Below are positions 16,839 through 26,522 of a DNA stretch of 64,000 nucleotides, piece by piece. Within the stretch, counting starts at the first letter, position 1. Each line of letters starts with the position of its first letter. Under the pieces are notes generated by a model. The model saw nothing but the letters and a program-made list of their open reading frames with translations, had not been told where the DNA came from and made no database searches. The stretch is from Paludibacteraceae bacterium (GTDB lineage Bacteria; Bacteroidota; Bacteroidia; Bacteroidales; Paludibacteraceae): positions 1 to 64,000 of the forward strand of contig CAJOMJ010000013.1 in assembly GCA_905235505.1 (NCBI GenBank), given 5' to 3'. The position numbers were made by a program, and so were the translations under genes.

Positions 16839-16850
16839 TCCCCACTCACC

Positions 16851-16916
16851 CGCAGCCATCACGATACTGACCTGATACTGACCTGATACTGACCTGATAC
16901 TGACCTCAAGCCGTCA
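16851..16916. repeat. 11-bp tandem array, locus 1
   Basis: Four perfect copies of GATACTGACCT (16863-16906), flanked by CGCAGCCATCAC on the left and CAAGCCGTC on the right. The same flanks and unit recur at 63441-63516. Confidence 0.75.
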
Positions 16917-16921
16917 CAAAC

Positions 16922-17302
16922 CTAATTATTCCACTCTGCCAATACCTCCTTATGCACTTCCTTCCTTATGTAAAGCCATAAATATGGCGGCAACTTCAGT
17001 TTGCCCCTCGAATCATATATCGACCCGCCTCGCTTGCGTTGGCTCTCCTTTGCCGCATCATATCGCCTCTGCCACTCCGCCCTCTTCTCTGCATCCGCAT
17101 ACTCTGCCTTCGCCCTCTGAGCTGCCGCCTTGAAGATCTTGCTCCTCTCTGTTTCTGCATACGCCTTCCTCTTCGCTTTACTAAACCTCGGCTTCTTGCA
17201 CTTTACCGAATATTCAGGCCTACCCGGTATTCGACGTAGATAATAATCACCTCCGCCGTTTCCGCTCGCCTCAGATAAATAATCAGCTGTCTTTACTATC
17301 AT
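16922..17302 (-). CDS. Small basic protein of unknown function
   Basis: 126 residues, strongly charged. A central helix-rich segment, KAYAETERSKIFKAAAQRAK with AEKRAEWQRRYDAAKESQRK, suggests a coiled coil or nucleic acid contact. The C-terminus PPYLWLYIRKEVHKEVLAEW is aromatic. I have a vague memory of similar unnamed proteins in Bacteroidales but cannot name a domain. It lies just downstream of uvrC with a gap of about 115 bases and is followed by the 11-bp repeat array. Confidence 0.6.
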   Translation of the reverse strand: MIVKTADYLSEASGNGGGDYYLRRIPGRPEYSVKCKKPRFSKAKRKAYAETERSKIFKAAAQRAKAEYADAEKRAEWQRRYDAAKESQRKRGGSIYDSRGKLKLPPYLWLYIRKEVHKEVLAEWNN

Positions 17303-17417
17303 AATCTTTACTCTCCTTATATTTTGTTAATATTCTTCTCCGATTCTCCTCTGACTGACCCCTTTTTCTGACCGTTTTTTTCGGGTATTCTCCCGTATCA
17401 TTCCAAATATTCAATTC

Positions 17418-19235
17418 TCAGGCGCCCAAATTGCCGTGAAAATACTCATAAATCATTGTGCCTCTGCTCTTTCCTACCACGGCAACTATATCCTCAATCT
17501 TAGCCTCTTTCAGGCGCTTCACACTCTTAAACTCCTTCATCAACGCCAGTTTTGTCTTCTCACCTACTCCCTCTATCTCATCCAGCTCACTCGCGGTTTG
17601 CGCCTTGCTTCTCTTCTGCCTGTGATAACTGATGGCAAACCTGTGCACCTCGTCTTGTATCTGCGTTAAGAAATGAAACACCTCGTCTGTTACCCTCAAC
17701 CCTATCTCCTGCGGCGGGAAACCGAATAGCAAAGCATTCGTTCTGTGCTTGTCATTCTTAACCAATCCTGCAATCGGTATATGCAAACCTAATTGGTCTT
17801 CTACCGCCTCCCTTATTGCATGCATCTGCCCTACTCCACCATCTGCTATGATTAAATCAGGCAAGGCAACGCTTTCATCTAACATTCTCTTATACCTGCG
17901 ATAAACCACCTCACGCATACTTGCATAGTCATCTTGGCCCTCTACAGTCTTGATTATAAACCGTTTGTAGTCTTTCTTACTCGGTTTGGCCATCTTGAAT
18001 ACCACACAACCCGCCACTGCATTTGTCCCCTGTATGTTGGAGTTATCAAAACTATCAATCGTAACCGGCATTCTATCAAGGTGTAGCAACTGCTGAAGCG
18101 AAGTCAATATGCGGGTGGCACGTTGGTCTGGGTTTAACTTGTCTTGCTGGCGCAATCTGTCAAGAGAGTATTGCTTCACATTCTGCATCGCCAAATCCAA
18201 GAGTTTCTTTCTGTCACCCGCAGTCGGCACACTTACTCTTATGTTTTCTTCGATGAAATCAGGTATAAATGGCACGATTATATCCTTTGTCTCACTCCCC
18301 AGCTGACCACGCAATTCCATAATTGCCCTTCCAAGCGTCTCCTCCCTTTCCACTTCCACCATCCGCCTGTACTCTATTGTCTGACCTTGTACTATACTGC
18401 CGTTATGTATTCTCAGTAACGACACATATATATTTTCATCCTGCTCTAAATAACCAAATGCATCAACATCTCTCATCCCCGTATTGCTTACTATGGTCTT
18501 GCTCTTGAATCTCTCAATCAGGTCATATTTCTTCTTCAACTCCTGTGCCTCTTCAAAACGCATCTCTACTGACAATCTCCCCATTTCATCGATAAGTTTC
18601 TTGCTTATCTCATGCGCGTCACCTCTGATTATCTGCCTTACCTCATCTATATACTGCATATACTTCTCCCTACTCTCTTGCGCCTCACATACACCCGAAC
18701 AACGATGTATATGATACTTCAGACATACCTTCCACTTGCCCTCTTCTATACCCTTCTCTGTCAGTGGCAAATGGCATGTACGCAGAGGATAAAGCTCGTG
18801 TATCAGCTCCAGCACAAGGTCAACCGTATTGCCATAACTGTATGGCCCGTAGTATTCTCCTGCTCCCTTTACTATATTCCTCGTCTTGAATACACGCGGA
18901 TAATCTTCTTTGGTAATACATATACTCGGATAACTCTTTCCGTCTTTCAGTAGAATATTGTAGTAAGGCTGATACTGCTTGATTAGATTATTCTCTAACA
19001 GAAACGCATCCTGCTCACTCTCCACTACAATATAACGTATATCTTCTATCTTGCTTACTAACTGCCTCGTCTTAAGCGACTCATGCTCCTTCTGAAAGTA
19101 ACTGCTCACCCTGCGCTTCAGATTCTTTGCCTTACCCACATAAATTATCTCACCATCTTTATTAAGATGCTGATACACTCCGGGCTTCTCTGGCAAAGCA
19201 CTGAGTATCTGTCGTATTTTTTCAGTTAAAGGCAT
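17418..19235 (-). CDS. uvrC: Excinuclease ABC subunit C
   Basis: 605 residues, the usual length. UvrC makes the 3' and 5' incisions in nucleotide excision repair after UvrAB loading. The N-terminal GIY-YIG nuclease domain shows GVYQHLNKDGEIIYVGKAKN (residues 19-38). A UVR helix lies at about 205-240 (SVEMRFEEAQELKKKYDLIE). The C-terminal RNase H-like domain has IADGGVGQMHA and FPPQEIGLRV, and a helix-hairpin-helix end reads LDEIEGVGEKTKLALMKEF. It follows apt by about 90 bases and ends the mreB-to-uvrC gene run. Confidence 0.96.
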   Translation of the reverse strand: MPLTEKIRQILSALPEKPGVYQHLNKDGEIIYVGKAKNLKRRVSSYFQKEHESLKTRQLVSKIEDIRYIVVESEQDAFLLENNLIKQYQPYYNILLKDGKSYPSICITKEDYPRVFKTRNIVKGAGEYYGPYSYGNTVDLVLELIHELYPLRTCHLPLTEKGIEEGKWKVCLKYHIHRCSGVCEAQESREKYMQYIDEVRQIIRGDAHEISKKLIDEMGRLSVEMRFEEAQELKKKYDLIERFKSKTIVSNTGMRDVDAFGYLEQDENIYVSLLRIHNGSIVQGQTIEYRRMVEVEREETLGRAIMELRGQLGSETKDIIVPFIPDFIEENIRVSVPTAGDRKKLLDLAMQNVKQYSLDRLRQQDKLNPDQRATRILTSLQQLLHLDRMPVTIDSFDNSNIQGTNAVAGCVVFKMAKPSKKDYKRFIIKTVEGQDDYASMREVVYRRYKRMLDESVALPDLIIADGGVGQMHAIREAVEDQLGLHIPIAGLVKNDKHRTNALLFGFPPQEIGLRVTDEVFHFLTQIQDEVHRFAISYHRQKRSKAQTASELDEIEGVGEKTKLALMKEFKSVKRLKEAKIEDIVAVVGKSRGTMIYEYFHGNLGA

Positions 19236-19325
19236 TATGTCCTACCTCCTGCATCTTCCGGCGCAGCAGTCCTTTATCTTTCAGCGTAGCTGTCTTTTCT
19301 CCTTCAACGGAGTTGTCTCTTGTCC

Positions 19326-19850
19326 TTAATAATGAATCAGCGATAGCACCTCTACATCATCTGTAAAGGCTTTTCTGCCATTAAGGTCATCTAACTCTAC
19401 TAAAAAATTTACATATATCTTCTTCACTCCGAACTTTCTTACAAGAGCAACTGCCGCAGCCATTGTACCACCCGTTGCCAATAAGTCGTCATGAATCATC
19501 ACAACATCGTCTTCACACAAACTGTCTGTGTGTATCTCTATCGTATCTGTGCCGTACTCCTTTTCGTAACTCTGTCCTATTACATCTGCTGGCAACTTAC
19601 CCTTTTTCCTTATAGGCACAAAGCCTATATTCAATTCGCTTGCCACTATGGGTGCAAGTACAAAACCGCGCGATTCTAAACCTAATATCTTCGTTATACC
19701 TTTGTCTTTGTAAGCATTAGTCAACTGTTCTCTAAACCAATGCATACATTCAGGATTGATAAACGCTGTGGTTAAATCCTTGAACAAGATGCCCTTCTGA
19801 GGAAAATCAGGCACATCACGAATGATTTTCTTTACTTCTTCTTGTGTCAT
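19326..19850 (-). CDS. apt: Adenine phosphoribosyltransferase
   Basis: 174 residues. Converts adenine and PRPP to AMP in purine salvage, in the cytoplasm. The PRPP-binding motif is VVMIHDDLLATGG (117-129). The family N-terminus FPQKGILFKDLTTAF and LGLESRGFVLAPIVA (57-70) are also present. The order mnmG-apt-uvrC is familiar from Bacteroidales genomes. Confidence 0.95.
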   Translation of the reverse strand: MTQEEVKKIIRDVPDFPQKGILFKDLTTAFINPECMHWFREQLTNAYKDKGITKILGLESRGFVLAPIVASELNIGFVPIRKKGKLPADVIGQSYEKEYGTDTIEIHTDSLCEDDVVMIHDDLLATGGTMAAAVALVRKFGVKKIYVNFLVELDDLNGRKAFTDDVEVLSLIHY

Positions 19851-19923
19851 AATTAGTATATCTTTTATGTTTGTTTTTCTTCTGTTCCACGTGGAACATT
19901 ACTATAACCCATGGTCGGCAACC

Positions 19924-21801
19924 TCATCTTCCAAACAATACAAGCAGCACACTTATATCATTTGGAGATACACCCGGAATACGGCTTGCCTGCCCTATAG
20001 TAAGAGGTTGTACCTTCGTAAGTTTTTGTCTTGCTTCTGTAGATAAAGAAAGTTGCTCTTCATAACAGAAACCTGCAGGTATCTTCACATTCTCCAATCT
20101 TTGCAGCTTGTCAGCCGCAAGTCTTTCTCTCTCAATATAACCTTTATACTTAATATTGATCTCCGTACTTTCCAACACTTCTTCCCTAAGTTCAGCAGGT
20201 ATATTGTCAACCTTGGTATGCAACTCGGGCAATACATCTATCAACTCAAATATAGAAACCTGCGGTCTGAGTAAAATATCTATCAGCTTAACACTATGAC
20301 TAACCTCAGGTGTAGATTTCTGTCGTAGATAACTATTTATCTGCAGAGGTCTTACGGTATATGACTGCATAAACTCGGTTATTTGTTGTTCACAAGCCAA
20401 TTTAGTGTGAAGAATATCCAACCTCTCTCTGCTTGCAAGACCTATATTATACGATTTCTCAGTAAGTCTTACATCTGCATTGTCCTCACGTAGCAAAATT
20501 CTATACTCTGCCCTTGAAGTAAACATACGGTAAGGTTCATCCACACCTTTTGTTACCAAATCATCTATCAAAACACCTATATAAGCCTCATCTCTGGAAA
20601 GTACAAACGCCTCACCTTCAACTACCCTCTGATGTGCATTTATACCGGCTATTATACCCTGCCCTGCTGCTTCTTCATATCCTGTAGTGCCGTTAATCTG
20701 ACCCGCAAAAAACAAATTATGTATTAGCTTGGTTTCAAGAGTATGCTGCAGATGAGTCGGGTCAAAGAAGTCATACTCTATAGCATATCCCGGACGATAT
20801 AAAACAACATTCTCCAAACCTTTCACAGTCTTTAGCGCATTTATCTGTATATCCAACGGCAAAGAACTACTGAATCCGTTTACATAATACTCACATGAAT
20901 CTACACCCTCTGGTTCAATAAACAACTGATGCGCCTCTTTGTCAGCAAAAGTAACAATCTTTGTTTCTATACTCGGACAATATCTTGGACCTATACTTCT
21001 AATCTGTCCGTTATATAGCGGACTCCTGTCAAGACCTTTCCTGAGTTCCTCATGTGTGAGCGGATTAGTATATGTAATCCAACATGACATCTGCTTAAGC
21101 TCTCTATGAACAGAAGGCAAGTGTGAAAAATGGTGATTGTCATTGTCTCCTTTTTGCTCTGTCATCTGAGAGAAATCTATACTTCTTGCATCTACTCTAC
21201 AAGGCGTACCGGTCTTCATCCTGTCAGTTATGAAACCTAAATCTCGCAGCTGCTCAGTAATACCAGATGATGCAGGTTCAGCAATTCTCCCTCCTCTGAT
21301 TTGAGTAGAACCGAAATGCAATAAGCCATTGAGAAAAGTACCATTAGTAAGCACTACAGCTTTTGCAATTATATCCAAGCCAAGCGCTGTATGCACACCA
21401 TAAACAGTATTGTCCTTAATTAAAAGAGAACTAACAACATCCTGCCATATATAAAGATTCTCCGTAAAACTGAGAGTATTTACCCACTGCTCTATGAAAC
21501 GCTTTCTGTCACTCTGACTTCGCGGACTCCACATCGCAGGACCCTTCGAACGATTTAACATCCTGAATTGTATTGCAGACTTGTCTGTAACAATACCCAT
21601 CTGACCTCCCAAAGCATCTATTTCTCTCACAATCTGACCTTTAGCTATACCTCCCACTGCCGGGTTACAACTCATCTGACCAATCTTATTCATATCCATA
21701 GTGATAAGCAAAGTCTTACTACCCAACCTTGCAGAAGCACTGGCTGCCTCACAACCGGCATGACCCGCACCAACTACTATGACATCATACTTGAAATCCA
21801 T
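19924..21801 (-). CDS. mnmG: tRNA uridine 5-carboxymethylaminomethyl modification enzyme MnmG (GidA)
   Basis: 625 residues. With MnmE it modifies the wobble uridine of certain tRNAs using FAD and tetrahydrofolate. FAD-binding GAGHAGCEA is at 11-19. MSCNPAVGGIAKGQIVREID, RGPAMWSPRSQSDR-type sequence (here KGPAMWSPRSQSDR), FAGQINGTTGYEEAAGQG and the C-terminal helical domain are all typical. It starts 7 bases after the rodA stop, so is translated from the same message as the elongasome genes. Confidence 0.96.
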   Translation of the reverse strand: MDFKYDVIVVGAGHAGCEAASASARLGSKTLLITMDMNKIGQMSCNPAVGGIAKGQIVREIDALGGQMGIVTDKSAIQFRMLNRSKGPAMWSPRSQSDRKRFIEQWVNTLSFTENLYIWQDVVSSLLIKDNTVYGVHTALGLDIIAKAVVLTNGTFLNGLLHFGSTQIRGGRIAEPASSGITEQLRDLGFITDRMKTGTPCRVDARSIDFSQMTEQKGDNDNHHFSHLPSVHRELKQMSCWITYTNPLTHEELRKGLDRSPLYNGQIRSIGPRYCPSIETKIVTFADKEAHQLFIEPEGVDSCEYYVNGFSSSLPLDIQINALKTVKGLENVVLYRPGYAIEYDFFDPTHLQHTLETKLIHNLFFAGQINGTTGYEEAAGQGIIAGINAHQRVVEGEAFVLSRDEAYIGVLIDDLVTKGVDEPYRMFTSRAEYRILLREDNADVRLTEKSYNIGLASRERLDILHTKLACEQQITEFMQSYTVRPLQINSYLRQKSTPEVSHSVKLIDILLRPQVSIFELIDVLPELHTKVDNIPAELREEVLESTEINIKYKGYIERERLAADKLQRLENVKIPAGFCYEEQLSLSTEARQKLTKVQPLTIGQASRIPGVSPNDISVLLVLFGR

Positions 21802-21808
21802 ATCTGTA

Positions 21809-23266
21809 TTATTTCATTTTCTCCACACGAGATGCATCAAGTCTAAGCAGAATAAACAACATAAGAGAACTGCATAACATCGAGGAACCTCCATAACTGT
21901 AAAAAGGTAAAGGAATTCCAATAACCGGCAATATACCTATCACCATACCTATGTTGATAGCTAAATGCATGAAAAAGACTGACGCTACACAATAAGCATA
22001 TATCCTACTAAACCTATCTTTCTGTCTCTCAGCTATATATATAATTCTTAGTATAAATATCAAATATACAATAAGAACTAAAAAGCAACCTACAAAACCC
22101 CACTCTTCCCCTACCGTACAGAATATGAAATCTGTTGACTGCTCAGGTACAAAAGAAAGTTTAGTCTGTGTACCCTTCATGAATCCTTTACCCCAAAAAC
22201 CTCCGGAACTAATAGCAATCTTTGCCTGATTAACATTATACCCTATTCCACTCGGGTCATCTACCAATCCGAGTAACAACTCAATACGGGCTCTTTGGTG
22301 AGGCTTAAGAAGATTATTGAAAACCCAATCACAACTTTGACAATACACAATTGATAACAAAGAAAATAACAAAAGAAATACAAACTCTTTATGCCGCCAC
22401 ACAAGAAACAAACCCGCAAGATAAAGAACCGACATAAAAGCTATTATCGTGCTTGCTATATCAAAATTAACATTAAACCAAATGAGCAAAAGACAACAAA
22501 TGCCGTATGCAACCAATATACCACCACCTAATATTAGTGCCTCTTTTCTCCTTTTTATTATGAAGAATAGAAAATAGAGCTCTACCAACATTATGAGTAG
22601 CATTGCAATAAGCATACCTGCCATACCCGTACCAAAGGGTAACGGAACAACACTCAGACGAATCACTATAATGAAAAAGAAGATTGCCGCTGCCCCTATT
22701 AAAAGCACGTAACCGGTCATTCCTTCACGGTAAAACATGAAGAAGAAAGCTAAAAATACAAGTGCCGAACCTGTCTCTTTCTGCATTACCATAATGATAA
22801 ATATTGGCAATGCTATCATAAGAAAAGGTACAATTAAGTCTTTGAGGTCTCGTATTTTATATTCATATCGACTCATATACTTGGCTAATGCCAGCGCAGT
22901 GAAACACTTGGCAAACTCGGCAGGTTGCATCTGAAAAGGACCTATTACTAACCAAGAGTAAGAACCCTTTATATCATGAGTCAGAAAAGGAGTCACAAAT
23001 AGTACTCCTATCCATAATACATAGATTATATATGCCAGTATATCATAAGTTTTACTATCAATAAGCATTACTATACTGCCTATAAACAGCGAAATCAATA
23101 TCCACAATATCTGTTTGCCCGAACGAGTGGAAAGAGCAAAAAAGTCTGTGTGTTCAAAGTCGTAGGTTGCACCATAGATATTAAGCAACCCAAAAACTGA
23201 CATCAACAGAAATAGGCCTACCGTAAGCCAATCTATAGACTTTAATATACTTCCGTTTCTTGACAT
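21809..23266 (-). CDS. rodA: Rod-shape-determining SEDS protein RodA
   Basis: 485 residues, with about ten membrane segments. SEDS proteins polymerise peptidoglycan glycan strands with a partner class B penicillin-binding protein. The conserved SEDS features are seen: SWLVIGPFQMQPAEFAK, the QKETGSALVF loop, GFWGKGFMKGTQTKL and FVPEQSTDFIFCTVGEEWGF, and the end IPLPFYSYGGSSML. It is somewhat longer than E. coli RodA (370), with extra hydrophobic segments around 200-290, as is common in Bacteroidota. The partner PBP2 gene lies 38 bases upstream. Confidence 0.93.
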   Translation of the reverse strand: MSRNGSILKSIDWLTVGLFLLMSVFGLLNIYGATYDFEHTDFFALSTRSGKQILWILISLFIGSIVMLIDSKTYDILAYIIYVLWIGVLFVTPFLTHDIKGSYSWLVIGPFQMQPAEFAKCFTALALAKYMSRYEYKIRDLKDLIVPFLMIALPIFIIMVMQKETGSALVFLAFFFMFYREGMTGYVLLIGAAAIFFFIIVIRLSVVPLPFGTGMAGMLIAMLLIMLVELYFLFFIIKRRKEALILGGGILVAYGICCLLLIWFNVNFDIASTIIAFMSVLYLAGLFLVWRHKEFVFLLLFSLLSIVYCQSCDWVFNNLLKPHQRARIELLLGLVDDPSGIGYNVNQAKIAISSGGFWGKGFMKGTQTKLSFVPEQSTDFIFCTVGEEWGFVGCFLVLIVYLIFILRIIYIAERQKDRFSRIYAYCVASVFFMHLAINIGMVIGILPVIGIPLPFYSYGGSSMLCSSLMLFILLRLDASRVEKMK

Positions 23267-23304
23267 ATTATAAGATTAAGACTTTTCTATTATATTGGGC
23301 AGAA

Positions 23305-25161
23305 CTATTGTTTATTTCTATTCACTTTCTTGACATTCGGATTGATAACAGAATTTGCCATACGATTATACAGGTCTTTACGCTTAATGTCTCCGGTAAG
23401 ATATTGTTCCATTATAAGGCTTGCGATGGGAGCTGCCCAAGTTGCACCAAATCCGGAGTTTTCTACAACCACCATTACAACTATTTCAGGCTTCTCAAGA
23501 GGGGCCATGCCAATAAAAAGTGCATGGTCTTGCTTGCCTTTTCCTGCCTGTGCAGTACCGGTTTTGCCACCTGTTGTGATACTATCAAGTTGATACCATC
23601 TTCCTGTACCATTGGTCATCACACGACCCATTCCCTCTTTCACAATAGGAAACCATCGCTGGTCAACTGATGTATGATGAATATGCGATTTCATTGTATC
23701 ATTTCGGTTTAGATGAGGGGTTATATACCAACCCTCGTTAGCAATAGTTGCTGCCACATTGCATAACTGCAAAGGTGTAACAAGTACTTCTCCTTGTCCT
23801 ATTGAAAGAGAACGTATTGTAATTGCCTTCCAACCCTTTTCACCGTAATATTTATTAAAAAAAGATATTGTTGGTATGTTTCCCGCAGACTGTTCACTTA
23901 TATCAGAATCCGTAAACTTCTGTCCAAGCCCAAACGACATAACATCATCTCTCCACAGATTGTACCTCTTTTTGAAATTCTCGTTGTTATTGCCATACCC
24001 GTCTTTTTCAAGGAAATCACGATAGGCACACCAAAAATAAGGGTTACAACTCTGTTCTATAGCATTCAAAAGACTTACAGGAGAACCATGAAAGTGAGTG
24101 CAACTGATTGGTTTTGTACCCTTCCCCCCGCATGGATACATTGTATACGGTGTAATGGCCTTCTCTTGTAGACAAACAAGTGCCTGCACTGTTTTGAATG
24201 TGGAACCTGGTGGATATTGGGCAAAAGTGGCACGGTTAAAGAGAGGTTTAGTGGGGTCATTGAGAAGCATATTGTAGTTTTGTGAGCGTTGTTTTCCTAC
24301 CAATATAGACGGGTCCCATGTAGGATTACTTGCTAAAACGAGTATTTCTCCTGTTTGTGGCTCTATTGCTACAACACTACCTATTTTACCCTGCAGCAAT
24401 TCTTCTGCAAGCATTTGCAAATGTATGTCTATAGTGAGTGTTATGTCTTCTCCCGCCTTTGCCGGCTCATCCATCTCACCTTCTTTATAACTGCCTTGAA
24501 TTTTACCTTTTGCATCACGCATAAGAACTTCTACACCCTTTTCACCACGAAGTATCTTTTCATAGGTTCGTTCTATACCATCTCTTCCACTATAATCTCC
24601 GGCAGTATAGTATGAATCTCTTTCTATATCTTTTTGTGACACCTCCCCTACACTACCAAGCACTTGTGCAGCAGCAGGATATGTATAATCACGAAGTGTA
24701 CGTTTACGGATATTCACTCCCTTATACTTATACAATGATTCTTGAAGAACAGCCACATCTTCTTTGCTAAGTTGAGAGAGAAACACTTGCGGAGTATAAC
24801 TGGAATAACCACGATTTTTTTTCTTGTTCTTTATATCCTCTACCCTACTTTCAAACATCTCAGGAGTAATAGACAACGCATTGCAGAAACTGATAGTATC
24901 AAATCCGCTTTTCATCTCATGCATTATCATAGTAACTTCGTAGATTGGCTGATTGAATACCAGTAGTTCACCGTTTCTGTCGTATATCAATCCGCGCGGA
25001 GGATATATAGTTTGCTTAACAAGTGCATTGGTCTCAGCTTTGCTACCTGTGGTATTATCCACTATTTGCAGGAAAAACAAGCGGCATATATAGACAAACA
25101 CAACCATCATAATGATGGCTGTAATCACATATCGCCGTTTATAAAACTCATCATTTATCAT
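23305..25161 (-). CDS. mrdA: Penicillin-binding protein 2 (class B transpeptidase)
   Basis: 618 residues. Cross-links peptidoglycan during side-wall elongation. One N-terminal transmembrane helix (11-31) leads to a dimerisation domain. The transpeptidase domain has the SxxK motif in PPGSTFKT (Ser about 320), SxN in EQSCNPYF and KTG in TTGGKTGTAQAG (about 530). It is encoded between mreD and rodA, as is usual for the elongasome. Confidence 0.94.
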   Translation of the reverse strand: MINDEFYKRRYVITAIIMMVVFVYICRLFFLQIVDNTTGSKAETNALVKQTIYPPRGLIYDRNGELLVFNQPIYEVTMIMHEMKSGFDTISFCNALSITPEMFESRVEDIKNKKKNRGYSSYTPQVFLSQLSKEDVAVLQESLYKYKGVNIRKRTLRDYTYPAAAQVLGSVGEVSQKDIERDSYYTAGDYSGRDGIERTYEKILRGEKGVEVLMRDAKGKIQGSYKEGEMDEPAKAGEDITLTIDIHLQMLAEELLQGKIGSVVAIEPQTGEILVLASNPTWDPSILVGKQRSQNYNMLLNDPTKPLFNRATFAQYPPGSTFKTVQALVCLQEKAITPYTMYPCGGKGTKPISCTHFHGSPVSLLNAIEQSCNPYFWCAYRDFLEKDGYGNNNENFKKRYNLWRDDVMSFGLGQKFTDSDISEQSAGNIPTISFFNKYYGEKGWKAITIRSLSIGQGEVLVTPLQLCNVAATIANEGWYITPHLNRNDTMKSHIHHTSVDQRWFPIVKEGMGRVMTNGTGRWYQLDSITTGGKTGTAQAGKGKQDHALFIGMAPLEKPEIVVMVVVENSGFGATWAAPIASLIMEQYLTGDIKRKDLYNRMANSVINPNVKKVNRNKQ

Positions 25162-25182
25162 AATCGGTCAAGGTTCGTTATG

Positions 25183-25677
25183 TTAGCGATTCAATATATC
25201 CAATCCAAGTATTATGGCTATTGTGAACAAACTGCTTACTATTATCTGCAAAAGTGTTATCCACCAGTTATGGAAACTAAACGCAAGCAGAGAAAACATT
25301 GTAATATGATAAATAAATACTAAGATAATAACTATACGCATATATGTCTGTCTGCCAAAACTTATACCTGACGGAGTATCGGTCAGACGCTCGTTATCTT
25401 GTATCATATTCTTTATCAATAGTGGCCGCATATATGCAATCAAAGTACATGATGCAGTATGAACTCCAAGAGTATTACAAAATATATCAAGAATAAATCC
25501 TGCAGCAAATCCTATAAGCAGTTCCACCCAACGTGGTAGAGTAGGAGGGAGAGCAATGAGAAACAATATATATACGCAAGGAGTGCATAAACCATAGAAC
25601 TGCAAGTTGTTGAATAATAACACTTGCAGAAGGAGCAGTATTATGAAACGTAATATGTTTTCTAACCATTGATTCAT
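25183..25677 (-). CDS. mreD: Rod shape-determining protein MreD
   Basis: 164 residues, almost entirely hydrophobic with five or six membrane segments, matching MreD in size, topology and position. Motifs are weak in this family, so context decides: it overlaps mreC by four bases (ATGA) and precedes the PBP2 gene. The LPRWVELLIGFAAGFILDIF segment, with an Asp in a membrane helix, is in line with the family. Confidence 0.87.
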   Translation of the reverse strand: MNQWLENILRFIILLLLQVLLFNNLQFYGLCTPCVYILFLIALPPTLPRWVELLIGFAAGFILDIFCNTLGVHTASCTLIAYMRPLLIKNMIQDNERLTDTPSGISFGRQTYMRIVIILVFIYHITMFSLLAFSFHNWWITLLQIIVSSLFTIAIILGLDILNR

Positions 25678-26510
25678 CTGCTCATCACACTTTTTTCGAG
25701 TTCTCTCTGCTCATTAATGTCTTTGTTTTCTATTACGGAAACATACTCTATTGTCCTAAAGTCAACAGCCATTTTCAGTTTTATCCTATAGTATGCGTCA
25801 CTTTCTGTAAGTTCTGCCTTTTCTACTATACCAACCGATAAATTCTCTGGAAAGACCTCCGAAAAACCACTTGTTACTACTGTATCACCCTCAACAACAT
25901 TTATATGTCTGGCAATATCTTGCAATTCAGCATACCTGTAATCTTTTCCATCCCAATGCATAACACAAGAATAGCCGTTTTTCTTCAGCTTGCAACTCAA
26001 AGAAATATTTGGATTGATAAAAGGTATAACCACGGAAAACTTCTCTGACACAGTGCTCACTATTCCTACTACTCCATCTTTATTCACCACTCCCATATCT
26101 GTAGATATTCCGTCACGCTTACCTTTATTAATAGTAAAATAGTTTCTTTGCAGATTGGTGGTACCGTTAATTACTTTTGCCGGGTGTGTCACTATATCTT
26201 TGTGTGCATATACATATTCAGATGCTGAATCCTCTACAACGGTTTCCAACATGTTTTCCAATTCATATATTCTGTTACGCAATTCTGCATTTTCTTCCGT
26301 CAATACAGTGTTTTGTGACCGCAGATAGAAATAATCAGATACAGTACTGCCGGCCTCATACAACGTAGCAGATATACGGTTTGCAGAACTTAGAACAGCA
26401 CTTTGAGGATAGTTATTATTGCGCACCAAAAGTATAAATGCTACTATTTCTAATACAAGAAACAATAGCAATATACTATACTTTGCTAAAAACTGTAGCA
26501 GTGTGCGCAT
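25674..26510 (-). CDS. mreC: Rod shape-determining protein MreC
   Basis: 278 residues. A single N-terminal membrane helix (11-28) is followed by a coiled coil (about 62-92: LRSQNTVLTEENAELRNRIY) and two beta-barrel-like domains containing INKGKRDGISTDMGVVNKDG and VVTSGFSEVFPENLSVGIVE. Forms the periplasmic scaffold that activates PBP2-RodA. It lies 12 bases after mreB. Confidence 0.95.
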   Translation of the reverse strand: MRTLLQFLAKYSILLLFLVLEIVAFILLVRNNNYPQSAVLSSANRISATLYEAGSTVSDYFYLRSQNTVLTEENAELRNRIYELENMLETVVEDSASEYVYAHKDIVTHPAKVINGTTNLQRNYFTINKGKRDGISTDMGVVNKDGVVGIVSTVSEKFSVVIPFINPNISLSCKLKKNGYSCVMHWDGKDYRYAELQDIARHINVVEGDTVVTSGFSEVFPENLSVGIVEKAELTESDAYYRIKLKMAVDFRTIEYVSVIENKDINEQRELEKSVMSR

Positions 26511-26522
26511 CTATATAATCCT

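Larger units (their letters stand above)
16562..16921. other. Intergenic stretch of 360 bp rich in repeats
   Basis: Contains two REP-like palindromes (16733-16757, 16811-16838) and an 11-bp tandem array (16851-16916). No coding frame was recognised. The left third is AT-rich, with the upstream region of the TPR regulator. Confidence 0.55.
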
